A stretch of DNA of 64,000 nt from Odobenus rosmarus divergens (lineage: Eukaryota; Chordata; Mammalia; Carnivora; Odobenidae), in the NCBI RefSeq assembly GCF_000321225.1, contig NW_004450563.1:16557-80556 (forward strand), read 5' to 3'. This document shows, piece after piece, positions 50,054 through 61,859 of this stretch. Positions within the stretch are counted from its first letter, which is position 1. Every line of letters starts with the position of its first letter. The notes under the pieces were generated by a model. It ran no database searches. It worked only from the letters and a program-made list of their open reading frames with translations, and was not told where the DNA came from. A program made the translations under genes and the position numbers.

Positions 50054-50245
50054 TTTTTTAAAGATTTATTTATTTGACAGAGAGAGAGACAGCGAGAGAG
50101 CGAACACAAGCAGGGGGAGTGGGAGAGGGAGAAGCAGGCTTCCTGCCGAGCAGGGAGCCCGATGCGGGGTTCGATCCCAGGACCCTGAGATCATGACCTG
50201 AGCCAAAGGCAGTCACTTAACCAACTGAGCCACCCAGGCACCCCT
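50054..50245 (-). mobile_element. Can-SINE B (hybrid, flanks do not match each other)
   Basis: The left flank (aattccaactctct) is unique. The right flank (cattattgttctttaaacc) is that of SINE A. The SINE body switches from a private version on the left to an A-like version from about 50107, with four differences near 50205-50235. No target duplication. Confidence 0.9.
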
Positions 50246-51000
50246 CATTATTGTTCTTTAAACCATGCTTACATTATGTCCTCTCATAAAGAGAAAAATT
50301 TTGAAGGATGTTCCTATCAGGGATAATTTAGTAAAAGCTACATGAAATCTCTGTATTATTTCATACAGTAGCATGTGAATTAATAATCATCTCAATATAA
50401 AATGTTTAATTAAAAGAAGTACATTTACAGTAGCTAATAATAATAATAAATCTTAGAAGATGTACAAAATCTTGATAGAAAAAAATGAGACTATTCAAAA
50501 TTTCAAAAAAGAAATTATAGGTCACACTTTAAATAGGAAGACTCAGGGGCACCTGGATGGCTCAGTCAGTTAAGTGTCCAACTCTTTGTTTCCACTCAGG
50601 TCATGATCTCATGGGTCATGGGATCCAGCCTGGTGCTGGGCTCCATGCTCACAGGGAATTTGCTTGAAGATTCTTTCCCTCTGCCCCTCTCCTCATGCAT
50701 GCATGCTCTCTGTCTCTAGAATAAATAAATGTTTAAAAATAAATAAATAAATAGGAAGACTCAATATAAAGATTTCACAGCAAATTATTTCCAATATGAC
50801 TTTAATGGAGTTATTTTCATAAGATATCACAAGCTCATTCTCAAATATGTACAAAATGCAAAGGATAAACCATGTATTTCTCAAGAAAAGAAAATGGAAA
50901 GATTTTGCTCTACCATTTACCAGTTAATATATACAGATTATGTTTCTATTTTTAAGTTTAATGATAGGCTGAAAAGAATTTTTTTCATTATTGTTCTTCA
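50246..51000. repeat. Inserted segment between hybrid SINEs B and C
   Basis: Order: 55 bases of flank R, a closing junction at about 50299, about 540 bases (including a SINE) not found elsewhere intact in the window, then the 160-base flank L. Read as a circle cut inside SINE A, this is flank R ... flank L. The stretch 50771-50866 reads as one continuous old-L1 ORF2 piece across the 50841 boundary, so this side of flank L looks ancestral. Confidence 0.75.
50546..50748 (+). mobile_element. Can-SINE inside the inserted segment
   Basis: Perfect 15-base target duplication aaataggaagactca at 50531-50545 and 50749-50763. Its 3' part and flank were copied to 46861-46997. Confidence 0.96.
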
Positions 51001-51199
51001 TTTTTTTTTTTTAAAGATTTTATTTATTTGACAGAGAGAGACACAGCGAGAGAGGGAACACAAGCAGGGGGAGTGGGAGAGGGAGAAGCAGGCTTCCCGC
51101 TGAGCAGGGAGCCGAATATGGGACTCGATCCCAGGACCCTGGTATCATGACCTGAGCTGAAGGCAGACGCCCAACCGACTGAGCCACCCAGGTGCCCCT
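51001..51199 (-). mobile_element. Can-SINE C (hybrid, flanks do not match each other)
   Basis: The left flank and first 97 bases equal SINE A. From about 51098 the body changes to another SINE version (ccgctgagcagggagccgaa). The right flank ttccatctctttttt is unique and pairs with the left flank of SINE B (ttccaactctcttttt, 2-base indel). Confidence 0.9.
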
Positions 51200-51539
51200 T
51201 CCATCTCTTTTTTAATGCCGTTATTTTTCCTGCTAGTAAACATTTAGACTACTCACAGCAGTGTCACTGAATGATGAATTTCAGAGCTGTTTCTCATCAT
51301 TTGTTACGGGACAAGATTGTGGTAGATCTGGGGTTTGCCTTGCCTCAGGTTGCACAGCAGATCTGTGTTCCAATGAGTATTAAACCCCAATTCTTTAAAT
51401 TTGACTTGCATCTTTTTTCCTAAAACGCCATTGCCTTTTACAAATAAGTTATATATTTAGGAGAAAACTAAACTTTCATTAGGCCCATGAGAACTGTAAA
51501 AGGAGATTTCAAAAGAGAGCTTAAAAACGGTGTGTGGAG
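51200..51539. other. No feature recognised
   Basis: Spacer between SINE C and the SINE dimer. Confidence 0.5.
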
Positions 51540-51893
51540 GGGCACCTGGGTGGCTCAGTCGTTAGGTGTCTGCCTTCGGCTCAGGTCATGATCCCATCGT
51601 CCTGGGATCGAGTCCTGCATCTGGCTCACTGCTCCGCGGGAAGCCTGCTTCTCCCTCTCCCACTCCCCCTGCTTGTGTTCCCCTCCCTCGCTGGGAAGGG
51701 GCACCTGGGTGGCTCAGTCGTTAAGCGTCTGCCTTCCACTCAGATCATGATCCTAGGGTTTTGGGGATTGAGCCTCGCATCGGGCTCCCTCCTCTGCGGG
51801 AAGCCTACTTCTCCCTTTCCCACTACCCCTGCTTGTGTTCCTGCTCTTGCTATCTCTCTCTCTGTCAAATAAATAAACAAAATCTTAAAAAAA
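51540..51893 (+). mobile_element. Head-to-tail Can-SINE dimer
   Basis: First unit 51540-51690 stops in the CT-rich part without an A-tail. The second unit (about 51699-51893) is complete, with aaataaataaacaaaatctt and an A12 run. The outer flanks ggtgtgtggag and ggggtgggaag may be a decayed target duplication. Confidence 0.9.
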
Positions 51894-51984
51894 AAAAATG
51901 GGGTGGGAAGGCCATAAAGAAGGAGGAACTTAAGCATGTTCTCATTAGAAGAACTATGAACTATTTGAACTCTTAAGCTAGTCA

Positions 51985-52330
51985 TGAGCCCTCACCCTGG
52001 ACTTAACTTCCTCCTCAGCATGGCAACTAGATCATCTGCATTCTTCACTTCCAAAGGAGCCAATTTAGTTTAACAAGTTTCAATTCCTCATTGGCACATT
52101 AAGCCAACTAATCCCAATTAACCTTTTTCCAATCCCCGTTTTGCATAGAGGACCTAGAGAGAACTATACTTGTTAACCTTCACTTTTATAATTCTGCCCC
52201 CTCTTTCTCTTCTTTGGAACAGGATTCAAGTTTCTACCTAAATCTGTGTTTCCAAATTGCAATTCTCATTGCCCAAATAAATGCCTGTTTGCTAAAATTT
52301 CCAGTGAATTCTTTCTTGGCTAACAGAGCC
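51985..52330 (+). mobile_element. Possible ERV1-type LTR
   Basis: Pyrimidine-rich sequence with a polyadenylation signal (cccaaataaatgcctgtttg) about 60 bases before a possible CA end near 52326. Ends and class uncertain. Confidence 0.4.
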
Positions 52331-54407
52331 CTTCAAGGTCCAACTTCCTATTGTGAAGTGTCGTTCAGCTGATAGAGGTATCAGCTCTTCATCTGGTCCC
52401 AGCTCTGCCCTTACTTGGAATTCAGGTTTGTACTCTTCTCCAAGTTGCTCCAGAACCCATGCTTGAAGCATCTTCTAAGCTTTTTTTCCTGCATTAATTT
52501 TCTCTAAAATAAAGCAAAGATTTATTAGTGCAGTAACTTCCTCATTGCCCTTCTGAATATAACACCATGTTGGCCCCCTATCTCTGCCTCCAGCAGTTGC
52601 TAACCCACTGCCATTCTTTTCTCTTTTCACCCATTCTGCCACCCCCTTATGCATCTACCAGCTACTAGCAACCAGCTGAATTCATTGCTTCCTTTAATTT
52701 GAGGGCCGGAGATAATTATGTAAACATGGCTATGCTTTAAAAAAAGAAAAAAAAAACCTACTTCTGTTCATTGAAATTTATTCTTTAGTCTGTTTATTCA
52801 ATTTAGTTTAAAATTTAGTAAGGCATAGCATAGACTTACAACCTGAGTAATTATTGTGGTGTAGATGATCATTATAATTTTCTATTGAGAATGCTTAGCA
52901 TTTTGTGGATTCCTGGCTTTAAAGTATGGCAATTGATATTGATTTAAATAAAACTATCTTTAAAAAATTCTGTATACATTTTCCCACACAACTATATATA
53001 CATTTTAAGTTTTTCATTACACAGTACAGTAATTCATATAATTTTATTAGGAATATTTGGTATTTTTTGAGTACTTTTTTGTGCTGTTATTTATTTTTTT
53101 CTTTGTTTCCTTTATAAAAGTCACCAATATCATTTCAATAACTGGTTATTTATAGATGAATTTAGTTCTGAATTACACTGAGAAACTTCCATTGTCTTTT
53201 TACTTCATCTTGGAGTATATTCCATCCTAGCCTGCAAAGGGGAAAATCAAACTGGGGCTCCAATCACCAGAGGCAGCCCTAAAATTATGAACAAACAATA
53301 AAATTGGCATTCCTGATTCCCATCAACATCATGCAGCTGTGTAGATAAATAAATCATATGGGGTAAATGTTTCCGTTCCATCTAATTGGAGTATACTCTT
53401 ATAGACTAGCCTTACTATGCAAAAGTAGTTATTGCTGTCTTATATCTTCATTTTCATCATCATCATCATCATCATCATCATCTTATTCAGATGAGTTGAT
53501 TAGAAAAACTTTAATGAGTTACAGGATTTGATATCATGCAAATGCACTTTTTCACTAGTTGATGAGTTTATTCTCATCTTTCGCTTAAGAATACAAACTC
53601 ATAACAAGGGTGAATCAAGCCTATGCATATGTAATGATGTAGAAATAGTTCTATTCTATGTATGTGTGTATATGTGTTTGCAGTTCTCTTGTCTATTTTT
53701 TTCTACCACTCTCTTCAATAAAATGTGCTGTGAGCTTCTTATACTCTTAGACAAAAAAAAAAACACAACTGTACCCCTGAATTATTGAAAAATCTTGACA
53801 TTATTTGAATTTTGATTTATAATGACACTTGAAATGCATTTTGGAGAAATAATTTAAGAAACATATTTTATGCCCATGTAATCATCAAATTCGGTAGGAG
53901 TTTCCATTTGCCAGGTTAAAGACCAAATATGACATCAATATAAACCGACTGTAGTGTATCTCACACCTTGATGTAGTAAGAATAATCAGAAACCTTTGAA
54001 TATAAAAATCCACTTATTAAAAGCATTAATATTACATTTACTGCATACAGATAAAATTTACATCAAAGCACTTTACAATTGAGATGGTAGGGAGTCTGAA
54101 TTAAATATATGGAGGAACTTATCTTAAGTAATAATCATTTCAAAGTAATAACCTGTCTAAAAATGACAGCTTAGTGCTTTTGCATTTGGTATTCAGCAAG
54201 TAGTTTGCCCATCAAAACTGCCAATGCTGACTGATAAATGTTCAAAAGACTCTACTGGAATATTGACAAACCCTCAACTTGTGTGTATTATGGAGATAAG
54301 AAGACTAAATTTATATTTACTTTAACTCATAGCCCAGCCCTGAACTTCACAAAACAGAAAAGCTTTGTTAATAATTTCTCAGGATGATGAGCATTATGTG
54401 TGTGAAT
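52331..54407. other. Mostly unrecognised sequence
   Basis: 52350-52720 is CT-rich and may continue a retroviral remnant. The rest is AT-rich. Confidence 0.4.
53454..53482. repeat. (CAT)n microsatellite
   Basis: About nine to ten uninterrupted cat units. Confidence 0.95.
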
Positions 54408-54412
54408 CAGGA

Positions 54413-54456
54413 TACACACACACGCGGGCACACACACACACACACACACACACACC
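54413..54456. repeat. (CA)n microsatellite with a cgcgggca interruption
   Basis: acacacacacgcgggcacac followed by a pure CA run. Confidence 0.95.
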
Positions 54457-54492
54457 ACTCCATCATTTTTATCACAAAAGCATGTGGCATTG

Positions 54493-54860
54493 TATTAGTC
54501 AGGATTCTATCAGAGAAACAGAAGCTGCAAGCTATTTACATTAAAGATTTATTGCAGGGCTGGAGAAGCAAGTCTGAAATCTATGGCGCAGGGCTCCGGG
54601 AAGGGCAAGCAGGAACGCTTAGATATGGGAATGGAACCTGCTATCCATAGGTCAAATTTCTTAAGGAAAGCCCAGTTTTGCTCGTGACTGAATCAGGCCC
54701 ATGCAGTTTACCTAGGGTAATCTCTCTCACTTGAACTCAACTGATGATTTCATTATATCTACAAAATCTCTAGATTAGTATTTGATTGGGTATCGAAACA
54801 TAAAACTAAACATTACATGCATAGTTCAATGATATGGATGTGTCTTGCTTCCCTAAACAC
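54493..54860 (-). mobile_element. LTR-like element, ERVL/MaLR class
   Basis: The left end tgtattagtcaggattctat then cagagaaacagaag is the reversed 3' end typical of ERVL-type LTRs. taaagatttattgcagggct supports it. The right end is vague. Confidence 0.5.
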
Positions 54861-55471
54861 TGCAAAAAAATATTTAAGGTAATCTCATCATAAATACATC
54901 CTTATGTTGGCTTGAAATGCTAAATGTGTGAATATGCTTGCCATTTTAAAATTTTATTAGTGTCCAATAAACACCACATTCTTTGTATCAAAAGATTGTA
55001 GTCAAAACTCTTGAATTTTCTCAATTTCCATGCTGTACAATGAGAATCCCTAATGCTATTTACGTATCATTTATATACTGCGTTCATAAACCACTAAGTT
55101 TATACAGTGACATCTTTCACATTATCTCTCCTGGTCTGGTATATTTCAGCATCGTGCTTTGCATATTGCTCTACTCTGATGTGTTTAAAGCATTAAACAT
55201 AATAATTAATTATTCACTAGCACATGAAATGATTTATATCTTATTTGCTTTAATATAGTCAGATCATTGTGCATTCTTAGAATGACACATAGGTCTCCAT
55301 TTATTGAAGTCTTCATTTTTTTTAAAAACATTCATTAGATAAGGAAACATGAAGGATTTCAATGAGAGAATGATTAAAGTAATAAGATTATGGTTAGATA
55401 CAGAAGGAAATGTAGGTAGAGGTGGATTTATTGAGTTTGAAAACAGGTGGTAAGATGAGAGAAAAGTAATT
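54861..55471. other. No feature recognised
   Basis: AT-rich; a 91-codon frame at 54983-55258 has no family resemblance. Confidence 0.5.
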
Positions 55472-55812
55472 TATCATAGTATTTAAGAGTAGAATATGGA
55501 ATCAGAAGTACTTTGCTTTGAATTACAGATTTGCCACTTAATAACAGGCTTTGAGCAAGTTATATAACATATTTGCGCTCCTATTTCTTCATCTGTGAAT
55601 GGGCTTAATAATATCTGCCAATTATTTATTCAATAAATATTTAATAGAGCATAATATGTGAGTAAGGTACTACACTAATATTGGATGCACAATAGTGACT
55701 GAGATGGATACACTGTTTTCCATGGAGCTTATATTCTACTCCACAGGGTTGATACCCAAGGAGACAGTGTCTGTAAACACTTAGTAGCATGCCTGACACA
55801 CAGACAATAACT
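55472..55812 (+). mobile_element. MIR SINE split by another ancient repeat
   Basis: MIR blocks agtatttaagagtagaatat, cagatttgccacttaataac and tcttcatctgtgaatgggct precede, and cagggttgatacccaaggag with cacttagtagcatgcctgac follow, an inserted piece at about 55623-55741. The piece reads tattcaataaatatttaata ... catggagcttatattctac. Confidence 0.75.
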
Positions 55813-55869
55813 AATGAATGGAAATTTTTATTATTGATATAATTATTTTTAGAAGCATGGCATCAAGTA

Positions 55870-56410
55870 TATAATAGGATACTCCAGAAAAACAGAACCA
55901 ATAGGGGATGTATATTTATATAGAGATAAAGAGATTTATTATGAAGTATTGGCTCACATGGTTACGGAGACTGAGAAGTTCCATGATCTGCCATCAACAA
56001 CCTGGAGATCCAAGAAAGCTGGTGATAGAGTTTGAAAGCCTTGAGAGCCAGAGTGTCAATGGTTTAGTCGCTAGTCTGAGTCTGAGACCTGAAAACCACG
56101 AGCTGCAAGGGCAGAAAACTGATGTTCTAGTTCTTGCAGTTAGTCAAAGAGTGAACTCAACCTTTCTTCACATTTTTGTTCTATTTAAACCCTGAATGGA
56201 TTGTCTGATGCCCATCCCCACTGGGGAGGACCTTCTGCTTTATTCAGTCCAGATTCAAATGCTAACCTCTTCCAGAAACGCTCTGAGACACATGCAGGAA
56301 TATTGTTTAACCAGCTATCTGGGCATCCCCTGGCCCAGTCAAGTTTACACATAAAATTAACAATTATGAAATTATTACATGAGATAGCTGGAAATAAACA
56401 GTGAAGCAAG
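55870..56410 (-). mobile_element. MLT2-like (ERVL) LTR
   Basis: Reversed LTR: ggatactccagaaaaacaga, agaaccaataggggatgtat, tttattatgaagtattggct, agctatctgggcatcccctg, and the right end gtcaagtttacacataaaat. Confidence 0.7.
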
Positions 56411-58130
56411 AGCAGGTACATTGAGAGTGGAGGTGACATGTGAGTACAGTTTATCATGCCTTAGGCTCCTAGGAGAAGCAAGTCCTCATTATATACCTCT
56501 TCCATCTGATTGATTTAGCTTTAAAGCATAAGAACAAAGATACTATGCTATCTCTGTTGACTGAATGCAAACTACTTCTGGTGTTCTTTCCCTTGTGGTG
56601 GTAGAAACAAACATATGTAACAGAGACAAAGGCCTTTGCTGATTTCCTACGGTGAAGAGAGCAAGAATAGGAAGAATAGACAATGTTGCAATTACCTTTT
56701 GTTTACTTTCTTAGTAACCAACTGTCTTTCTCCAGGATACATCTGTTTTCTGCACAATTGAAACAGGTGAGTTAATTGGGGAAAGTGATAGGAATCCTCT
56801 TCTTGACATCTTTCAAATCTTTGATGCTGGTGTTATACTCTGCAACCACCCTTCTTCCCAAGAATTACTTTTGATTTATTATTTTGGAAGGAAAGAAAAA
56901 TTCCAGGGCTTCCTAATTGACACTTCTTGTCCCAACATCTCTAATTCTGTCAGAGAGTTAATGTAGGGATTCTGATCATTGTTGACTATATCGATTTATC
57001 CTCATACACCCATAAGACCACATTATCTTTGTGGTCGACAGGAATGTGGATCTCCCAAAGTTAGCGTTAGTTCAGAATTAGTATTCAATCATTTTCAAAT
57101 AGTATGGGCATCTTACTTTCTCAGTACACAGTAAACCTGGAAAATAGCTCTAAGGGAAGGCTAGGGAAGAAATTTACAGTACATTTTTAGGATATTAGCA
57201 GAGTTTCTTTGCACAGTGTACATGGAATACTTCAACAGACTTGGATTTTATGATCTGATACAAATCTGGGAATTGGGTACCTGGTCATGGCTATCATGGT
57301 ACCTCCCATCAGATCTCTGATTGGCATATATAAAATATTTCCAGGAACTTTCTGAGTAGCCATAAAATGTATTGCTAAGGACACCATGATCAATAAGTAG
57401 CCACCAAAGATTTATCTAGTTCAGACTATTCTAGCACTGAGTAGAGCAAATATATATTCATCCTATAAATTAGAGCTGCTTCTTGAATGCTTTCAGCATC
57501 ACTACTGAAAATAAATTTCCATTTCATTAGCTGTATCTCCCATTACCACCTTGGCCTATAGAAAGTAACCATTACACACTTTTAAAAGATTCTGTTCTTA
57601 CCCCATCAATGTATTTCTGAAAGTCATGGTGAAGAGTCTTTCTCATGGACTTTATCATAGGACTAGGTAGAGGGTGGGTATGCAAGCATCTTGGCCTACA
57701 ATATGTCTGAAACTATTTTTTCCCCTTCCTGATTCAACACCATAAAAATACATTTCCATACCTATTTTCCAGATTTGTGTTGATACAATTTAGCAAAATC
57801 TGGTAATACTTTTGATTTGTAACCCTGTCTTGTAGCTTTAACTTGTAATTGATCTCTTGAAATATACTGGGATCTAATTAACATTATAGGTTGGAAGCCA
57901 ATGAGCACTGTACAGGGAGGGACAAAGAGGAGAAATTATTTTGTGCTACAAGGTAACTGTCTCATGGAAATCATTATGGACTCTTCAAGCAAGGCAGGAA
58001 TGGCCTGGGCAGATTGAAGAGAAGGTTGTTGATTCTCGCGGATGGAATTGTCTGAGGGATTGCTACTTAGTATTCTACTAGTCTGCAATTGAGCTGAGAA
58101 TAACATTGCTGTAGTCATAATTATGTTAAT
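56411..58130 (-). mobile_element. Probable ERVL internal region, decayed
   Basis: Continues directly from the right side of a reversed ERVL-type LTR, the side where retroviral interior would lie. Composition and lack of other repeats fit an old internal region. No long frame, motif or second LTR was recognised, so this is an inference from position. Confidence 0.35.
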
Positions 58131-58446
58131 GCTGCATATTTATTTAGCCAAAATTATGAAATACATATTCTAGAAGGATGGGAGAAGAATGTAAGAAAAG
58201 TAAATCTCCGTCTTTTCTGGTAGAAATTTAATAATATTTACATCTTAAATGTGAAAAATAATGTGATAATATTATAAATATGCTATTTAGAAATAAGGAG
58301 AAAATATAAGAGGAAACAACTAAAGAGTTGAAATTGATAGTCTCTGGGGAATAAGAATCCAGGGTGAAGCAGAAGACCATGATTTTAGTTGTAAGGGTTG
58401 TAATAGTGTTTGACTATGTAAAACCAGATATGAATGCTATAATTTT

Positions 58447-58465
58447 TTCCTTTTTTTTAAAGATT

Positions 58466-58508
<43 letters not shown>

Positions 58509-58679
58509 TTTGACAGAGAAAGAGACAGCGATAGAGGGAACACAAGCAGGGGGGAGTGGCAGAGGGAGAAGCAGGTTCCCCGATGAACAGGGAGCCCGAT
58601 GTGGGGCTCAATCCCAGGACCCTGAAATCATGACCTGAGCCGAAGGCAGACCTTACCGACAGAGCAACCCAGACACCCT
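58447..58679 (-). mobile_element. Can-SINE with expanded (TTTA)n tail
   Basis: Reversed SINE whose tail has become a long pure TTTA tract (58467-58511). Flanks tatgaatgctataatt (from about 58430) and tatgtatgccatatta (from about 58681) are the diverged target duplication. Confidence 0.93.
58467..58511. repeat. (TTTA)n microsatellite, about 11 units
   Basis: Uninterrupted; derived from the SINE tail. Confidence 0.95.
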
Positions 58680-58708
58680 GTATGTATGCCATATTAACAC
58701 AAATTAAA

Positions 58709-58741
58709 AGTGTGTGTGTGTGTATGTGTGTGTGTGTGTGT
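58709..58741. repeat. (GT)n microsatellite
   Basis: One gtat interruption. Confidence 0.95.
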
Positions 58742-58749
58742 AAAAATAT

Positions 58750-59130
58750 TAGTTTGCTAGGGCTGCACAACAAAATACCATAGACTAGATTGCTTAAACA
58801 ACAGAAATTTATTTTCTTACAGTTTTGGAGCTTGGTAGTCCGAGATCAAGGTTGGCTGATTGAGATTCTCCTGAGATTTCTCTCCTTGGCTTGAAGATGT
58901 GACCCTCTCCTTATATCCTCACATAGTCTTTCCGATGGTGTCTTTTTGTATGTCCAATTTTCCTCTTATAAGGACACCAGTCGGATTGGATTAGGGCTTA
59001 ACTTAATGACATCTTTTTAACTTAATTACCTCTTCAAACCCTTCCTCTAAATATAGTCATATTCTGAGGTACTTGGAGTTCAGGGCTTCAACATACGAAT
59101 TTTGAGAAACACTTCAGTCCATAACATAAT
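58750..59130 (-). mobile_element. MLT1-type (MaLR) LTR
   Basis: Reversed MLT1 order: agtttgctagggctgcacaa, aaataccatagactagattg, cagaaatttattttcttaca, then ataaggacaccagtcggatt and the end ttcagtccataaca. Well-preserved outline; solo as far as visible. Confidence 0.8.
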
Positions 59131-59159
59131 ATATATTAGATTATCACATAATTGTGATA

Positions 59160-59258
59160 TAGATTATCACATATATGTATATGTATATACATACACACAC
59201 ACACATATATCTCCTTTCTCTACCTCTCTTTCTCTTGCTGAGAGAGAGAGAGAGAGAC
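59160..59258. repeat. (TA/CA)n and (GA)n simple repeats
   Basis: atatgtatatgtatatacat followed by cacacacacac, then (GA)n at 59238-59256. Confidence 0.85.
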
Positions 59259-59464
59259 CTTAAGCTACGGCAGCCTTCAATGCCAATCCCAATTTTGCCA
59301 TGGTTTTAAGAAAGTTACCTCATTTTCAAATATTTGTTTTTTGTCTGTAAATACAGGTTTCAGTGGGTTATATAATATACTATTTATGAAGTTCCTAGCC
59401 CAATAACTGCATATAGTAAGCTCTCTGAGTGCTCACTGGATTTTGCACATCCTGATAATATGCA

Positions 59465-59660
59465 TGTATTCATGCTGCCACTCATTCAATGCTTATTGCA
59501 TATTAATTATATTTCAGGCACTTTCCTTAGGAAGAATATGTGAATATAAAGTATTTCTAAGCCTTCAGTAATTTATATTTAATGAAGGAAACAAAGATGT
59601 AAACAAAAAGTGAAATTGTGATTGCTATGACAATAGAAACCTCCACAACACACTGAGGGG
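59465..59660 (+). mobile_element. Ancient MIR/L2-age repeat fragment
   Basis: cactcattcaatgcttattg, tatatttcaggcactttcct and atgtaaacaaaaagtgaaat correspond in order to the ancient family at 4385-4545. Confidence 0.5.
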
Positions 59661-59924
59661 GTATAAAAGGGCAGAAGTTCAAGTCTTCCTGTTGGGATGG
59701 GGAGAGCGGGCAGACTCAGTAAAGGTTTTATAACAGAGATGATGTATAATTTAGAGCTTCATTGTTAAGTAAGAGTCTACAATAGGAAAGAATTGCATTC
59801 TAGGTAGTGCAAAATAGAAAAGCAAAACAAACCAGGAATCCTAAGAATGGTCCATTCAGAAAAATGAAAAGAATGAATGTAACTGGAATAGAGGGCATGG
59901 GGGGTGGGGGGGCTGTCAAGACAT

Positions 59925-60095
59925 TACACTGCACCAAATACATTTTCTTGGCATTATTTTATTTGGTACTGATACCATCACTATGAATAAGTACTCTCAT
60001 TTTCTCCATGTTATGAATGAGAAAAATAAGTTTATAAAAGCTCAGTGTCACCTTCATAACAAGAGACAGACTCCACAACTGAATCCTAGCACCTT
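59925..60095 (-). mobile_element. MIR SINE, reversed
   Basis: tctcattttctccatgttat, agaaaaataagtttataaaa and tccacaactgaatcctagca in reversed MIR order. Confidence 0.55.
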
Positions 60096-60098
60096 ATT

Positions 60099-60129
60099 TT
60101 CTTCTTCTTCTTCTTCTTCTTCTTCTTCT
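60099..60129. repeat. (TTC)n microsatellite
   Basis: About ten uninterrupted ttc units. Confidence 0.95.
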
Positions 60130-61859
60130 CTACATCAAGGTTATTGTGCTTACTAACTGATTTGGTAGTGATTAGAACTTAATGGCCACCTTCTCCATAC
60201 ATCATGAGGCCAGGATGATTGGTATAAGTGGAACATCTTTCATATCTAAGATTTTTCATTTTTTTCTGAAAACATTTATTAATATGGATAGCTGTCAAAA
60301 TATTTAAAGGTTTCATGCACACAAGAAATCTGCCAAACTAGATCCATAAAACTTGATTTCATTCATTTTGGACCACTTATTATGTTAAAAAGTTGTGCTG
60401 TTGACAATTAAAATGACTCAAAATTAAAATGACAATTAAAATTAGTCTCTAAATGTTACACTTAGCCTATAGCTTATAGGAACGCCCAAATTTCCAGTTC
60501 TTTATCTTTTTCTGAGCTAAAGAGACAGAATCTCTTATTATCCTGAATTTTTATCTCTCCCCGAGAAAAATGGATACGATGCATGCGTATTTTATTTATC
60601 TCTGCAATCCCTGAGACTCAGAACCTGTGTAGAAGAGTGACAATTCCATTTCAGGGCTACCAGAATTTCATCTCTCCAGAGGGCATCATCCAATTTCAGC
60701 GGTGCAAGGGCAGTGGGGTGAGGGTTCTACCCGGAAGGTAATAATATAAATTATAGGTTATATAGATTTTTGAACAAAAGTGCTAAAAATATCAGCTTCA
60801 ATATGAAAGCAATGTATTTGTTTTTTTAATAGTGACTGTTTCCCAATCTTTTTGCAAAAGACTATAATTTTACCACTTAAAAAAGATTTGGAGGAACAAG
60901 AACAAAATCAGACAAAGAAGAGAATGGCATATGCATTAAGGTTTAGAGGTTTAGAGGTTTAGAAATTAACCATTAGAATCTCTTTCTCCAATCTCTTAAT
61001 TATATTTTTTAACTTCAGTTCCATTGTCATTGTAGAGTAGCTTTGAAGAAGTTCTAGGAGTTTTAGGCTTCAGATTAATAACATTTCAGATAATTAGCAG
61101 AAGAACAAAATAGCGTAATAGCTTTGGAGGCATGAGGCCTATAGAAAGAAAAAAAAACGTTTTTAGTTGAAATTGCCTTGGGGTCACATTAGTATTCAAT
61201 CAATGTGTGAGGGTTCGTGGTAATGTGGTGAGGCTGACTGGTTCAACGGGCACAGAGACTCTGCTTTAGAAACACATATTTCAATAGCAGATAATGCTTT
61301 AAAAGTTTGATAGCAATTTCCGGGAGTTTCCATTATTTCAAAACTTGAGACATGGATTATAACATAGTGTAAATTAGTCCTACTTTAATGAACCTACAGT
61401 AAGAGTCCATTCATTTAGAATCCTGGGCTTTGTAATGATAATTTAAAAAAAAAAAAACAACTTTAACCATCTAGATGTGTAATACCATAAACTTTAGTTT
61501 CACTCAAAAAATAATACTCCTATTTAAAGCAGCAAACCAACTGTGCCATGCTGTCCCTAGGGGCAGGTAAGTGGATTCATTCTCAAGTCCTTGCATCAGT
61601 TACCTTTATAACTTTAGAAATGACAGAGAGGCAGACATGCTGATATGCAAATAACACACTCCCTTCTGCTTTGCAAATGGCTTGATGACATTGTGGGTTG
61701 TTTTGAAACACTTAAAGACCTTTCTTTTCACTCTGCCTTGGTGCCAGCCAGTTGGGGGTTGTACATTCTCTTCTGTACTTCTCCCTTCCTCACATAAGAA
61801 TTGTGGCCTCTGGTTGTGCCAATGAGGAATGTCACCGTAACCATAATTACCATGCTCCA
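60130..61859. other. Mostly unrecognised sequence
   Basis: Contains a triple ggtttaga repeat at about 60940-60962 and a mid-GC patch at 61550-61850. No gene seen. Confidence 0.45.

Noticed and set aside
61640..61655. Octamer-like ATGCAAAT motif as an enhancer
   Set aside because: A single 8-base motif in AT-rich DNA is expected by chance.
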